Source: Scilla litardierei
Lineage: Eukaryota > Streptophyta > Magnoliopsida > Asparagales > Asparagaceae
DNA length: 64,000 nucleotides
Direction of reading: 5' to 3'
Assembly: GCA_030789695.1 (NCBI GenBank)
Contig: CM061142.1
Location: 604,447,659 to 604,511,658 of the forward strand
Shown: positions 12,336 to 24,071 of the stretch, one piece after another
Layout: each line of letters begins with the position of its first letter
Numbering within the stretch: position 1 is the stretch's first letter
Translations under genes and position numbers: made by a program
The notes under the pieces: generated by a model
Told to the model about the DNA's origin: nothing
What the model saw: only the letters and a program-made list of their open reading frames with translations
Databases searched by the model: none

Positions 12336-12712
12336 GGCAATCTTTGGGTGCGAAAAACCCCGTGTGAAAGCCGTGCGAAATCGTTTTTTTTATTTTTTTT
12401 TATTTTTTTTTCAAATTTTTTTTTTGATGTTTAATCCATACAATTATATACCCCAGGGAAAAAAATGGGTGAACCCGTTGGGCATTAGAGCACACATCCA
12501 CCCGTTACAAATTTAACGGTCTCAAAACGTGCGAATTTGATGAAATGCCTTGATCGAAGGCCAAATGACATTATTTCTCAACCATTATTTTTTGAGGGGT
12601 GTATAACAACATATAATGAGGGTGGAAAAAAGAATTTTTGAAAAAAAATTTCAAAAAAAAAACTAAAAACATTTTCGCACGGTGCGAAATGTTCTCACAT
12701 GAAGATTTACAT
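12331..12712. mobile_element. Fold-back (MITE-like) element of about 380 bp
   Basis: The two ends are imperfect inverted repeats. The left end reads ATATGGCAATCTTTGGGTG and continues with GTGCGAAA and long T runs. The reverse complement of the right end reads ATATGTAAATCTTCATGTG and continues with the same order of features, including CCGTGCGAAAA, T runs and ATAC(A)CCCC. Both edges lie in TA microsatellite DNA, so a target duplication (TA or longer) cannot be defined. No transposase is encoded. It could belong to a TA-targeting or Mutator-like family; the family is not recognised. Confidence 0.6.
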
Positions 12713-13129
12713 ATATATATATATATATATATAAAATAAAACAGGGATGTTATCAAGAGAAATTGGATAAGAGTTTTGTATAAGAGAAATTGGTTATGTT
12801 TAGATTTGTATTGGGTGTGTTGTTTATAAGAGAAATGTATAAGAGATTTTGGTTAATAGAAAATGGATAAGAGATTTTGGTTATGTGTAATTGGGTGTGT
12901 TGTTATGTGTAATTGGGTGTGTTGAGAAATTGAGATATGAGAAATTGAGATTTTTGAGAAATCAAACTTTCAAACTTTTGTTTTACCTAGCTACCATTGG
13001 GAGGGAAATGGTTTTGATCACATCAACGCTGAGGGGGAAAGTTTTTTGATCACATCACATAATTTGTTTTTTGATCACACCACATCAACGCTGAGGAGGG
13101 AAATGAGTTTTTTGTTGTTTATTTTTGCG

Positions 13130-13401
13130 CGCCAAGAGGAAGCATCTCATCTTCTACCTCCTCCAGCATTGCCATCATCTACCTCCAGCATCCTACCTCC
13201 TCAAGGCAGAGCTAGCACCCTCTTCTACCTCCAGCATCGCCATCACCTTCTACCTCCTCCAGCGCACTCTTCTACCTACCCTCTTCTACCTCAGACTTCT
13301 ACCTACCCTCTTCTACCTCAGATCACGGGAGAGGAAGACCATCAAGCAAGCATATCAAGCACATCAAGCCTTCATCACGGGAGAGCTCAAGCACCCTCTT
13401 G
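13130..13401 (+). other. Candidate non-coding leader exon of the Helitron
   Basis: A GC-richer, CT-rich stretch (TCTACCTCCTCCAGC repeated several times) ends at CACCCTCTTG followed by GTGAGCTTTG, a good splice donor at 13,402. The Helitron at 31,557 has a matching CT-rich stretch ending ATCG followed by GTGAGCTCTTC. I infer a 5' untranslated exon with a very long first intron leading to the exon array at 24 kb. The open frames through it (110-119 codons) look like repeat translation, not protein. Confidence 0.4.
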
Positions 13402-13539
13402 GTGAGCTTTGTGAACTTTGCCTTTTTTCAACATATTTCCTATTTTCGTGTCTGTAATTTCATATGGTTGTCTGTAATTTCATATGGTTGTGAACTTGGT
13501 GAGCTCAAGCACCCTCTATGGTTGTCTGCAATTTCATAT

Positions 13540-16500
13540 CAAAAAAAATTGAACTTGGATGGATACATTTGACGCTATAAACTTATGTTTATGTTTCAAA
13601 AATGCTAGAAACATTGCAGGATGAAGCTATAAACTTGGATAATCAAAGGCAAAATTTTTTGATAAACATTGTCATGTTAATATGTGTTATCCAAGTTTTG
13701 ATAAACATAAATCCAAGTTAATAATGTTCAATTTTTAACATTTTTAACATTTTTAAAATTTTTTTAAACAGGATATCCTGTTAATATTCTGATATCCTGT
13801 TATAAACATATAAAATTTTAATAATGCTAAACTTGATATCCTGTTAAAAATAAATCCAATTGTCCTGTTAAATTTTTTTTTGATATCCTGTTAATATTCT
13901 AATTTTTAACATATCATGTTAATATTTATAACTTGATATCCAATTGTCCTGATATCCTGTTTTTAACATAAATCCAAGTCCTGTTAAAAATCCAAGTCCT
14001 GTTAACAGGATAACATTTTTAACATTGTCCTGTTAACTTGATATCCTGTTAAAAATCCAAGTCCTGTTAAAAATCCAAGTCCTGTTAATAGGATATCAAG
14101 TTAATTTTAACATGACAATGATAACAGGACAATGTTAAAAATTAGCAGGATATCAGGACTTGGATATCCTGTTAACATTGTCCTGTTAACAGGATAGCTG
14201 GATAGCATGATATCAAGTTAACAGGACAATTGGATATCCTGTTAAAAATCAAGTTTAGCATTTTTAACAGGACAATGTTTATATGTTTATATCAAAAAAA
14301 ATATCTTGGATATCAGAAAAAATTTTAATAACTCAGAATACTCAGGATAACTCAGAATATTAACAGGATAACATGATAATACAAAATTTTTTGATAAACA
14401 TTGTCCTGTTAATATGTGTTATCCAAGTTTTGATAAACATAAATCCAAGTTAACATTATTAACATTTTGATAAACAGTATGTCTGCAATTTCATATCAAA
14501 TTTATGTTTATCCAAGTTTATGTTTCCTGTGACCAAGTTTTTTGATAAACATTATGATAAAGAGAGCTTCAAAAATTTATTTAAAGGCCTGTTGTGAGGT
14601 TGTCTGCAATGTTTGAAGCAATGTGTCCTGTAGCTGTTGATAAACATTGTTGATATGGCTGAATGGCTGAATGGCTGTAAATTTAGAAGTTCTATTTTTT
14701 TCAGCCATATCATATTTTTGAGATTAACTCATAGGAATGGATGACATCAAGAATTGGTGAGAATTCATTGATAGTTGCAAAAAAAAAACCTGGAATGGAT
14801 GAGATTCAAAAATTTGATATGGCTGTTGATAAACATTGTTGATTGTTGACATAATTTTCATATGGCTGTTGATAAATTTGCTATGTGTCCTGTAGCTGTT
14901 GATATGGCTGTTGATAAAAAATTATGTTGATATGGCTGTTGATAAAAATGAGATTCAAAAATTATGTTGCACTGTGTCCTGTAGCTGTTTATAAACTTTT
15001 GGAATGGATGAGATTCAAAATTTTTGGAATGGATGAGATTCAAAAATTATGTTATGTTGATAAACAACCATATCAAAATTATGTTATGTTGATAAACATT
15101 GTTGATTGTTGATAAACATTGTTGATAAAAATTTGATAAACATTGTTGATAAGTAAATTTTTGATAAACATTGTTGATATGGCTGTAAATTATGTTAAGC
15201 CCAGTAGCTATTTCAATTTACTCTTCTACCTAAATTTCAGTGTCCTGTCAATGTTGATTATGAGTTTGATATTGGAATTATCCATTAGCAATGTGAGTTT
15301 GATATTGGTTATCACTTTTGAGAATGGTTGTTTGCTCACTGCAAACTGATTGTCCGGAGAATGGTATCAAATTTTGAATGACAAAGTTTGAGAGCTAGCA
15401 CATTCTCATTAACTCAAATTATCCTGTTAATATGTTAACTTGGATTGATATCTTGATATCATGTTAATATGTTAAAAATTAGCAGGAGAATGTTATCTTG
15501 ATATCCTGATATCTTGATATCTTGATAAGTTAATATCTTGATATCTTGATATCTTGATATGTTAATATACAAGTCAATATGTTAATATCTTGATATCTTG
15601 ATATCCAAGTCAATATGTTAACTTAGATTGATATCTTGATATCCGGAGAATGTTATCTTGATATCATGTTAATATGTTAACTTGGAGTGATATCCTGTTA
15701 AAAATCCAAGTCCTGATATCCTGCTAATTTTTAACAGGACAATGTTAATTTTAACAGGACAATGTTAACATGATATCCAAGTCCTGATATCCTGCTAATT
15801 TTTAACATAAATCCAAGTCCTGATATCATGTTTATATTTTTCAGATACATTATCCTGATATCCTGTTAATATTCTAATTTTTAACAGGACAATGCTAAAC
15901 TTGATAACAGGACAATGTTTATATCCAAGATATAAAATTTTTCTGATATCCTGTTAATATTCTGAGTAATCTTCATAATGTTAATAATGCTAAACTTGAT
16001 ATCCTGAGTAACCAATTGTCCTGAGTAATGTTAATAATTTTTTGAGCAATCTTCATAATCTTTATAAAATTTTTTGAGTAACCAATATTCTGAGTAATCT
16101 TCATAATTTTAAAATTTTTTGAGTGATATTCAGTAAACTTGATATCCTGATATCATAATGTTAATAATGTTAATATTCTGAGTAACCAATTGTCCTGTTA
16201 ATATGTGTTATCAAAAATATATCACTCACTCAAACATATCTAAGGTCACTCAAACTTTTTAATGAATGTGTAATTTTTTTAATGCTAAACTTGATATCCT
16301 GTTAATTTTGTATTATCATGTACCCAATTGAATTTTTTACTGACTGTGTAATTTTGTATTATCATGTACCCACACTCCCCTTACAGATCAACCTCTCAGT
16401 GAGAGCTTCATCCCTTGGTTAGAGCTTCATCACAGCTTGGTGTTTTGAGTTTGGTTTTTCAGGTATGGAGAAAAATTGATTGAATGTGTAATTTTGTATT

Positions 16501-19217
16501 GGGCATGTTTTTGGTTAGAGATGTGTATTCAGTTATGGAGAAAACTTGATATGTTAATGAGAAATTGAGATATTCTAAAATATATTTACATTGAATATAT
16601 ATTTCATATCTAATTGGGTGTGATATTTATATTTTTGAGTTTACGCAAACTATATATTCAATTTTTCAGTGCAATTGAGATATTTATATGTTAATGAGAA
16701 ATTGAGATATTCAAAAATATATTAATGCAATTGGATGTAACATTGGATGTCCTGAACAATCTTAGCTTGATAAGTTTGATAAGCTTAATAGCAACTTCCA
16801 ATATATCCATCAAACTTATCAAGCTTATCAAGCTTATCAAGTTTGATATATTGGAAGTGAACAATTTACATGTAAACTTGATAAGCTTGATATATTATAC
16901 ACATAATAGCACAATGTAAACTTGATAAGCTTGATAAGCTGGATATAATAGCAACTTCCAATATATCAAACTGGATATAATGCAATTGGATTCAAAAATA
17001 TATTAATCCAAAATTGGGTATATTATGTCCTGAACAATCTTAGCTTGATATATTATGTCCTGAACTTATATTAATATATTTTCAGTAATTCATATAAACA
17101 TCAAGCTTGATATATTTTTGGGTGTAATTAATAAATTGAGATATTCAAAAATATATTAATGCAATTGAAGAGGGGGCCAATATCTCAAGCTTGATGAATT
17201 GGTAATTAGGTGTAATTTTCAGTGCACTTGGGTGTAATTTTCATTTAGCTTTCATGTATAATTTTCAGTGCAACTTCCAAGATTCCAAGATTGCTGAAAA
17301 AATTGAGCTTGCTGAAAAAAAATCAAATGGCCAAGTGGGAAGATCCATGTTGAAAGTCTATGTTGAAAGATATACCCAAGTGGGAAGCTCTGCATATGAA
17401 GTTGCAATGAAATTTTAAATATCACTCTTATATATTTTTGTATATGTTTTTAATATCATTCATATACCAACATTCAAGATAGGTGAGAATATTTTGCATG
17501 AAAACCAACATTCAACATGGATATATGAAGTAGATATATTTTGCATGAAAACCACCATTCAAGATAGGTGAGAATATCATGGATTTTGCAAATATACAAA
17601 TTTTTTTGAATTTTGTCAATTTTCCTGCTTGCTACTGATAATATCATGGATTTTGCAAATTTAATACTTGAAGCATCACATGTATTGCACAATCAATGAA
17701 TACTGAAATACATGAACTGATACTTCAAAATTGCACATGTATTTACATGAACAATCAATAGCAATTACATGAGTTTGGTTTAAATATTTGCAGGAATCTT
17801 TTGCAAAAATCTGAAGACCCCACCACTTTGCTTTGAAAATACATCAAGCTTTCAAGCCAAGGTATTATTGAAAAGACATCAAGCTTTGTTGTTGATTAAT
17901 TTGCAGCACACTGTTTTGTATTATTGAACATACACCAAATTTTTTTACACTTTCCTTCAGCCAAAACTTATCAAGCTTGATGTCCTGAACTTGGTTTACA
18001 TGTGCTGTCAATTTCATTATATCCATTTTTCAGCAAGCTATTTTGAAATTGAGCTGGACTTGGATGTAATCCTTGGAAATTGATTTTGAAACCCAAAAAT
18101 GAAATTTGAACCTTTTATTTGTGGGACAACTCTTATCCATTTTGAAACTATTAGCAGGACAATGCATTGCTAATAGCATTGTCCTGTTAGCTTCATCTGC
18201 TAATCTTCATATGCATTGCTAATAACAGGATAATGCTAATCTTGCAACTGAGATTGCTGAATGTGAGAGTTGCTGAGTTCATTGCAGAGTGTATTTTCAG
18301 TTTGAGATTGCTATCAATTTTGAAACCATCACTTTTTAGTTCATTGCAGCCCCCATCCATTTTGAAACCATCACTTGATTGAGATTGCTAATAACATGAC
18401 AATGCATTCCAAGCTTATACTGAATAAAATGAGATTGTTGAAACCAATTTCTCATTTTAAAATTGATTGAGTGTATTTATTTCTGGAGATTGCTGAGTGT
18501 ATTTATTGATTGAGTGTATTCCAAGCATATGAAGAGTTTAAAATCAAGATGAAGAGCTATCATGTATGGAATTTTAGAGATTGGTATTATTTTGATAGCA
18601 TGACTGAAATATTGAATTGCTAAGATGACTAATATGACTAGCAAATATTGAATTCAATATTGCTAAGATGACTATGATGTAGCTCTCTTTTATGTTTTTC
18701 TTCATTTTTTTGTCAGCTCTCTTCAGCTCTGTGATGTAGCATATGGTTTTTTTATCATTTGGTTTTTTTCATGCTCTTTTCAGCTATATGTTTTCAGCTA
18801 CTTGGTTTTGTATAATCAGTTCTCTTCAGATTTAGCATATGGTTTTTTTATCTTTTCAGATATATTCAATTTTTTGCATAACTTCAAATTTCAACCTATT
18901 TAGGTTGAACTAAATAGGTTATGCTGCCAATCCAGCATAACTTCAAATATTAGGTGAAATTGAAATTGAAATTCTTAATGTGAGAACTAAATAGGTGGGC
19001 TGTCAATAGGTGAGTATTTTGAAATTGATAACCTGCATAGCTAACAAGAATATTGACAACATAACTTCAAATTAATTCAAGTTGAGTATGTGTACAAGTT
19101 TGATTTACAAGAATATTGACAGCATAACAGCATAATTGCAAGCATAAGTTTGATTTACACTTCAACTTGAGTATGTGTACATCAAAATCCTGTTTTGAAT
19201 TTAAGTCAAGTTCAACT
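13540..19217. repeat. Patchwork AT-rich region built from a small set of words
   Basis: More than 5 kb is assembled from a short list of words in no fixed order or period: GATATCCTGTTAA and its reverse complement, AATCCAAGTCCTG, GATAAACATTGTTGATATGG, TGATATCTTGATATCTTGA, AAGCTTGATATATT, TGTCCTGAAC, ATGGATGAGATTCAAAA. Word use drifts along the region, each word being frequent for a few hundred bases before being replaced. Both strands of several words occur. No gene is present. It lies where the Helitron leader intron would be. Confidence 0.8.
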
Positions 19218-21972
19218 TGTAATGCCATGTTTTGACCTATACGTGTATTTTACGGTATACGTGTGGTATTTTCACATACAATGCGTACGTAGGCGGGAAA
19301 TAAACGTAACTATCGATGTATGTAGCGTATTGAAAGGGGGTTTGTGCCGTAATGGGTGGCTAAGAAACGAGAAGCGAGATTGAGTGCGGGAGAGGCATGA
19401 AAGGCGTCGTGGGTGCAAACCAACAGGGAAGTGTTGGACGTGTGTGCGAGGTGCATGTAGGCTTGTGTAGGTATGCATGGGTGAGTGTGGGGAAGCCATG
19501 CTAGTGTGAAAAGGGTTAGGGGTCAATGGCAACTCCCGTAAATTTTTAGAAAGGTCAGGGGCAAAATGGTCATTTGGGCCTAAATTGTTGTGCGTACATA
19601 CCAAAGTTGTGTGTGTGCAAAGTAAGGGCAAACTTGTAATTACTTGAAAGTTGAGGGGTATTTAGGGATGGGTATTTTGTTCATTTTATATTTGTCATGA
19701 TGAGTTATGATGAGTTATGATGAGGATGGGGGAGATTTTTCTTAAGAAAATTCTAGGTTTCCTTCTTTTTCTTCATTCTTATCCATTCTTTTCCTTTCTT
19801 TTCATTTTTCTTCTACACACTTCTCAGTTTCTCCATCCCCTTGACATACCCATCCCCTCCCTCATTCCATGGCCGAAAATCCTTCCACAAAAAAAAGAAA
19901 AAAAAGAGGAAGAAGAAGAAGAAGAAGATGGAGAAGAAAGAAGAGAAGGAGAAGAGGAAAATGAAGCTTTTGAGGTAGGAATCTCTTGGGATTGGAATTC
20001 CAATCAATTTAAATTTTTCTAATTTGTTTTTATAGCATGTTTTATCTAATATTTGATGAAGAAAAACAATTTTTACATGATATTGCTCAATTTCACAACT
20101 TTCTCTTTGAAATTCTTAGCAAAGACATCTCCTTTAAAAATTTCAGAAACTTTGATGTCTGATTTTGTCTTATTCCTGATTACTGTAGCTCGAATCATGT
20201 CTCAAAAAAACTATGAGCATGTAGATCGTGAAGTTCTACCCCAAAATCATATAAAATTTGATATGGTTTCAATTCTGAAATTAGGAGTAAAAATTCAAAA
20301 TTTACAGCATGTCTGTTTGATTCTATTCTTTGACACAGTTCAGTAGAAATGGCTTAATTACTTGCACACTCAATGAAAGTTTGTGATCTTGGTCTTGTTG
20401 GAAACTTAATAAGATTCTCTAAAAGTTTATTAGAGTGCCTATATATCGAAATTCTGGCTAGAACATGCTCAAAATTGGCTTTGAACACAGACCCAGAAAT
20501 CTGTCTGAAAAACAGATTTGACACCCTTCACTAAATAATTCACCATAAATCAAATACTTAATATTTGTGCATGAAATTTTATCTGTAGATACATAACTGC
20601 TTTATCTGCAACATTCATTTATAAAGTTGTGTCAAATTTCCAAGAGAAATAGATGAAATATGTTGATCTATATGACTGTTCTTGCAATTCCAGCAAGCTG
20701 CAACATTAAAGTGATGTTATAAGTTGTGTTCTATTGCTATTCCACCCTCTATTGTGCATGATTATGGTTATGGCATGGTAGATACATTCATGATATGTTT
20801 TCCAATGGATTTGCTAATGTTCTCATAGACCTGCATGTCACGCTCATCACGTGTTCGATGAAATGCCTCAATGAAGGCAAAATTCAATAAGTTGAGTAAC
20901 TTGCATGTGTTAGTGTTGGTCTTGTGCCACACTGATAATTGGTAAAGTTAAAGGCTTGAATGGCATGGATACATTGAAATTAGGAGTGGATGATGTGTTG
21001 TGATTGAGGGCATGTCACGTGAGTGCATGACCCCATGTTTGATGATGGACAGCTGAGGTGATGTGTGCATACCCATGCCATCAAGACCCCTAACGTGTCA
21101 CTCATGATGTTAACTAATAAAATTGAATAATTCTTAGTCCTCTCTAATGAGGGTGAGTTAGCAAAGCCCGGGTTTTAGGTGGGGTTTGAGTAAATTGTGG
21201 ATATGAGGCCTGGACTGAGAAGTTGGGGAAAATGTTATGTGATGTGTGATATTTATACCCACTCGCCTTTACCGGGAGTGGAGGAGTCATACGGAGGTTG
21301 GGTTATGTGGATAGCCTCACTCCTGCCAGGGATGGGGGAGGTGAGAGGCCCGGTGTTGTACAGTGCCCGTGTCCACTGCGTCGTGTGCTATATTCACCCC
21401 AAACTTGGGGTGAAGTCCAGGCCCTGGTATCACACAGTTTACCCAAATTCCAATTAACTCAATTATAAGATAATAAAATAAGAATTTACGTGTTACTCCT
21501 TCTGCTGACAGCATTTCCCCTTCCCTTTGCCTGCCTCTGTGTTGTGCCTCAGATAGTTGTACTCTTTTTATTAGATAATGTTGCTTGAACACTTGCGTTA
21601 TTATTACTATTTTTATTAGCCGTGCTAACCCCTTTCTTGCAGTAACTCGACACTGGACCGCAGGTATGTTTTCCTTGTTTTAACTATTTCATTTTCATTA
21701 TATCACTTAGTTTCATGCTCTATTGCTCTTGCTTGCCTTGGAATTTGACAACCTTAAATAGAATTTCAAACCCAAGTGGGTTCCTACTGGGGCACACATT
21801 GATGTGCTCCCCCCTTATTTTTCAGGTATCAGTGGTAGCTTGGTTGGTGGTAACTTGGAGTTGGGTTTCAGGGGTAGCACATGGTGGCTGTAGGTTGCGG
21901 TATGACGTGGTTGTTGGGAGGTGGATAGGGTTGGTGTATGTGAAATGATGTACTGGGTTATGTATATAAATG
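19218..21972 (+). mobile_element. Solo LTR, family B, 3'-truncated copy
   Basis: The sequence starts TGTAATGCCATGTTTTGACC and follows 7,698 to about 10,435 in the same order, including the CT-rich leader-like block (about 19,740-19,980) and the conserved block at about 21,190-21,450. The last 210 bp or so, with the expected GTTACA end, are missing. On both sides stands the same 26-bp sequence (from TTTTGAATTTAAGTC, at 19,191 and 21,978), far longer than an integrase target duplication. This suggests that a deletion between local repeats removed the end. Confidence 0.8.
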
Positions 21973-23480
21973 GAAGTTTTGAATTTAAGTCAAGTTCAAC
22001 TTGAGTCTGTGTATGTAGGATTTTGAATTTAAGTCAAGTTGACAGGATTTTGAATTTAATCCAAGTTCATACACTCCAATTTTTGATTTACACTCCAATA
22101 TTTTGCAAATTGTCAGGATTGCACAATCACTGGTGGTTAATGGGATATAAGCTCTTCATATACATGTGTAATTACTACTCAATGTTGGTTAATTTCATAT
22201 GCATTACTAATAACATAAATTAATTTTTGAATGTTGTGTATAGCAATTTTTGAATGTTGAAATATGGATGTTAATCTTGAAATATGAATGTTAATCATGA
22301 AAGAAATTGTTGGGTTTAGCAAAATATTAACAGGACATATATTTATTTTTGAATGTTAATCTTGAAATAATATGCATATCAGTTTTTTGAATGTTGGGTT
22401 TAGCAATTACACACACATGTACTTGCTACTCAATTTTGGTTAATTGGTGAGCTCTTCATATGCAAATTGTCAGGATTGCTACTCAATGTTGGTTAATGGG
22501 ATATGAGCTCTTCTTATACATGTGTAATTGCTACTCAATGTTGGTTAATTTTCATATGCATTGCTACTAACATAAAATAATTTTTGAATGTTGGGTTTGG
22601 CAATTTTTGAATCTTGAAATATGAATGTTAATCTTGAAAGAAATTGTTGGGTTTAGCAAAATATTAACATGACATATATTTATTTTTGAATGTTGGGTTT
22701 GAGTGATAATCTTGAAATTGATGAAAGAATATTAAGAGGACAAAGCTTGAGTTTGAAATTGATGAAAGCTTAAGTTTGAAATTGAGTTTGCAATTGAGTT
22801 TGCAAAATAAAGTGTTTGCAAATAACCAAAATAACCAAAATAAAGTGTTTGTAAATGAAATCATGAACAAATAACCAAAATGTCATGTTATTTTTAGTTT
22901 GGATGTAATCATGATTGTAATCCAGACCTGGCAGTATAGGTTGGATGTAATCCAGAAATTTGCTCATTGGTGAGTATTTTGAGGGAGGAATGCTTGCAAT
23001 TGACAGCATAGCTTAATTTGGTATAACCTTATATAAGGTTATGCCATCAATATTTGAAATTCTTAGGTGAAATTGAAATTCAAGTAAGAATTTTGAGGTT
23101 ATGCTGTCAATAGTATTTTGAAATTGAAATTCTTAATGTGAAAATTTCTATTTCAACCTATTTAGGTTATGCTGTCAATCCATTGCAATTTTGAAGTTCA
23201 ATAGTATTTTGCAGTTATGCTGTCAATCCAGCATAACTTCAAATTTTGACATATATGTTGATATAATTTTGACATATATGTTGATATGTCCTGTTAACAG
23301 TAGGAATTTTGATATGTCCTATAATTGAGATAATTTTTGACATATATGTTCAAAATTTAGCATAACAGTAGGACATTTCGAATATTCTCAACATTGATAC
23401 TGTCATTGTCAAAATTGGCATGTTTTCTCATGGGTAAGAGTAGACTAGAAATAGAAATAGATTTGGGCATTCATTTCAGT
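21973..23480. repeat. Patchwork AT-rich region, second part
   Basis: This continues the region left of the LTR with a new vocabulary: TTTTGAATTTAAGTCAAG, ATTTTTGAATGTTGGGTTT, GTTATGCTGTCAATCC, AAATTGAAATTCTTA, TTTTGACATATATGTTGA. Words also found left of the LTR (18,900-19,190) continue here, so the two parts were joined before the LTR inserted. No gene seen. Confidence 0.75.
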
Positions 23481-23487
23481 TCCTATA

Positions 23488-23500
23488 AATACTTGATGTT
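23488..23500 (+). promoter_or_regulatory. Possible TATA box before the Helitron exon array
   Basis: CCTATAAATACTT is the best TATA-like sequence upstream of the first repeated exon (24,072). In AT-rich DNA such matches arise by chance, and the leader exon at 13.1-13.4 kb offers a different transcription start. Confidence 0.25.
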
Positions 23501-24071
23501 AAATCCTGTCATATTCATACAAATACATATGAGTTCAAGTGCCCAAATTATATGAACTGAAATGAATTTGAACTCATTAGTTATTTTAAACTTATTTCAC
23601 ATAACTCAAAATTTGGTTCTTCAAATTCCATCTTCTCAAACAGCTATGTAATACTGAAATTTTGTACTACTGGAATGAAATTAACTTTGAGACCCTGCTA
23701 TAACATGCTCATTTCACTGTAAGTTTAGCAAATGAATACTTGAATACTCCAAGCATATCAAAGTATATCCAAGCTTGAATACTTGAATACTTGAATGAGA
23801 AAAACCTTTGAATGATAAAGCTATTTTGAAAGAGAAAAACCTTTGAATGATGGCTAAAAAATGTTTGAATGCTGGCTAAAAAATGTTTGACTTAGAAAGC
23901 AAAAGAAAGCAAAAGAAACTAACTTGGTATGAAGCAAGGCTGTTTATTTTTTGATTTATTATACATGTTGAGAGCCTCTCAAGATTAAATTCATAGTGGA
24001 CCTAAAATTGTGTGAGTAATTAAACAATGTGAGAACTAAAATCTCTTGAGGTGACCTACATTTTGGGAACA

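Noticed and set aside
13046..13457. Two overlapping frames of 110-119 codons rich in Leu, Pro and Ser
   Set aside because: They are readings of a CTACCTCCTCCAGC repeat in two frames; better explained as an untranslated leader.
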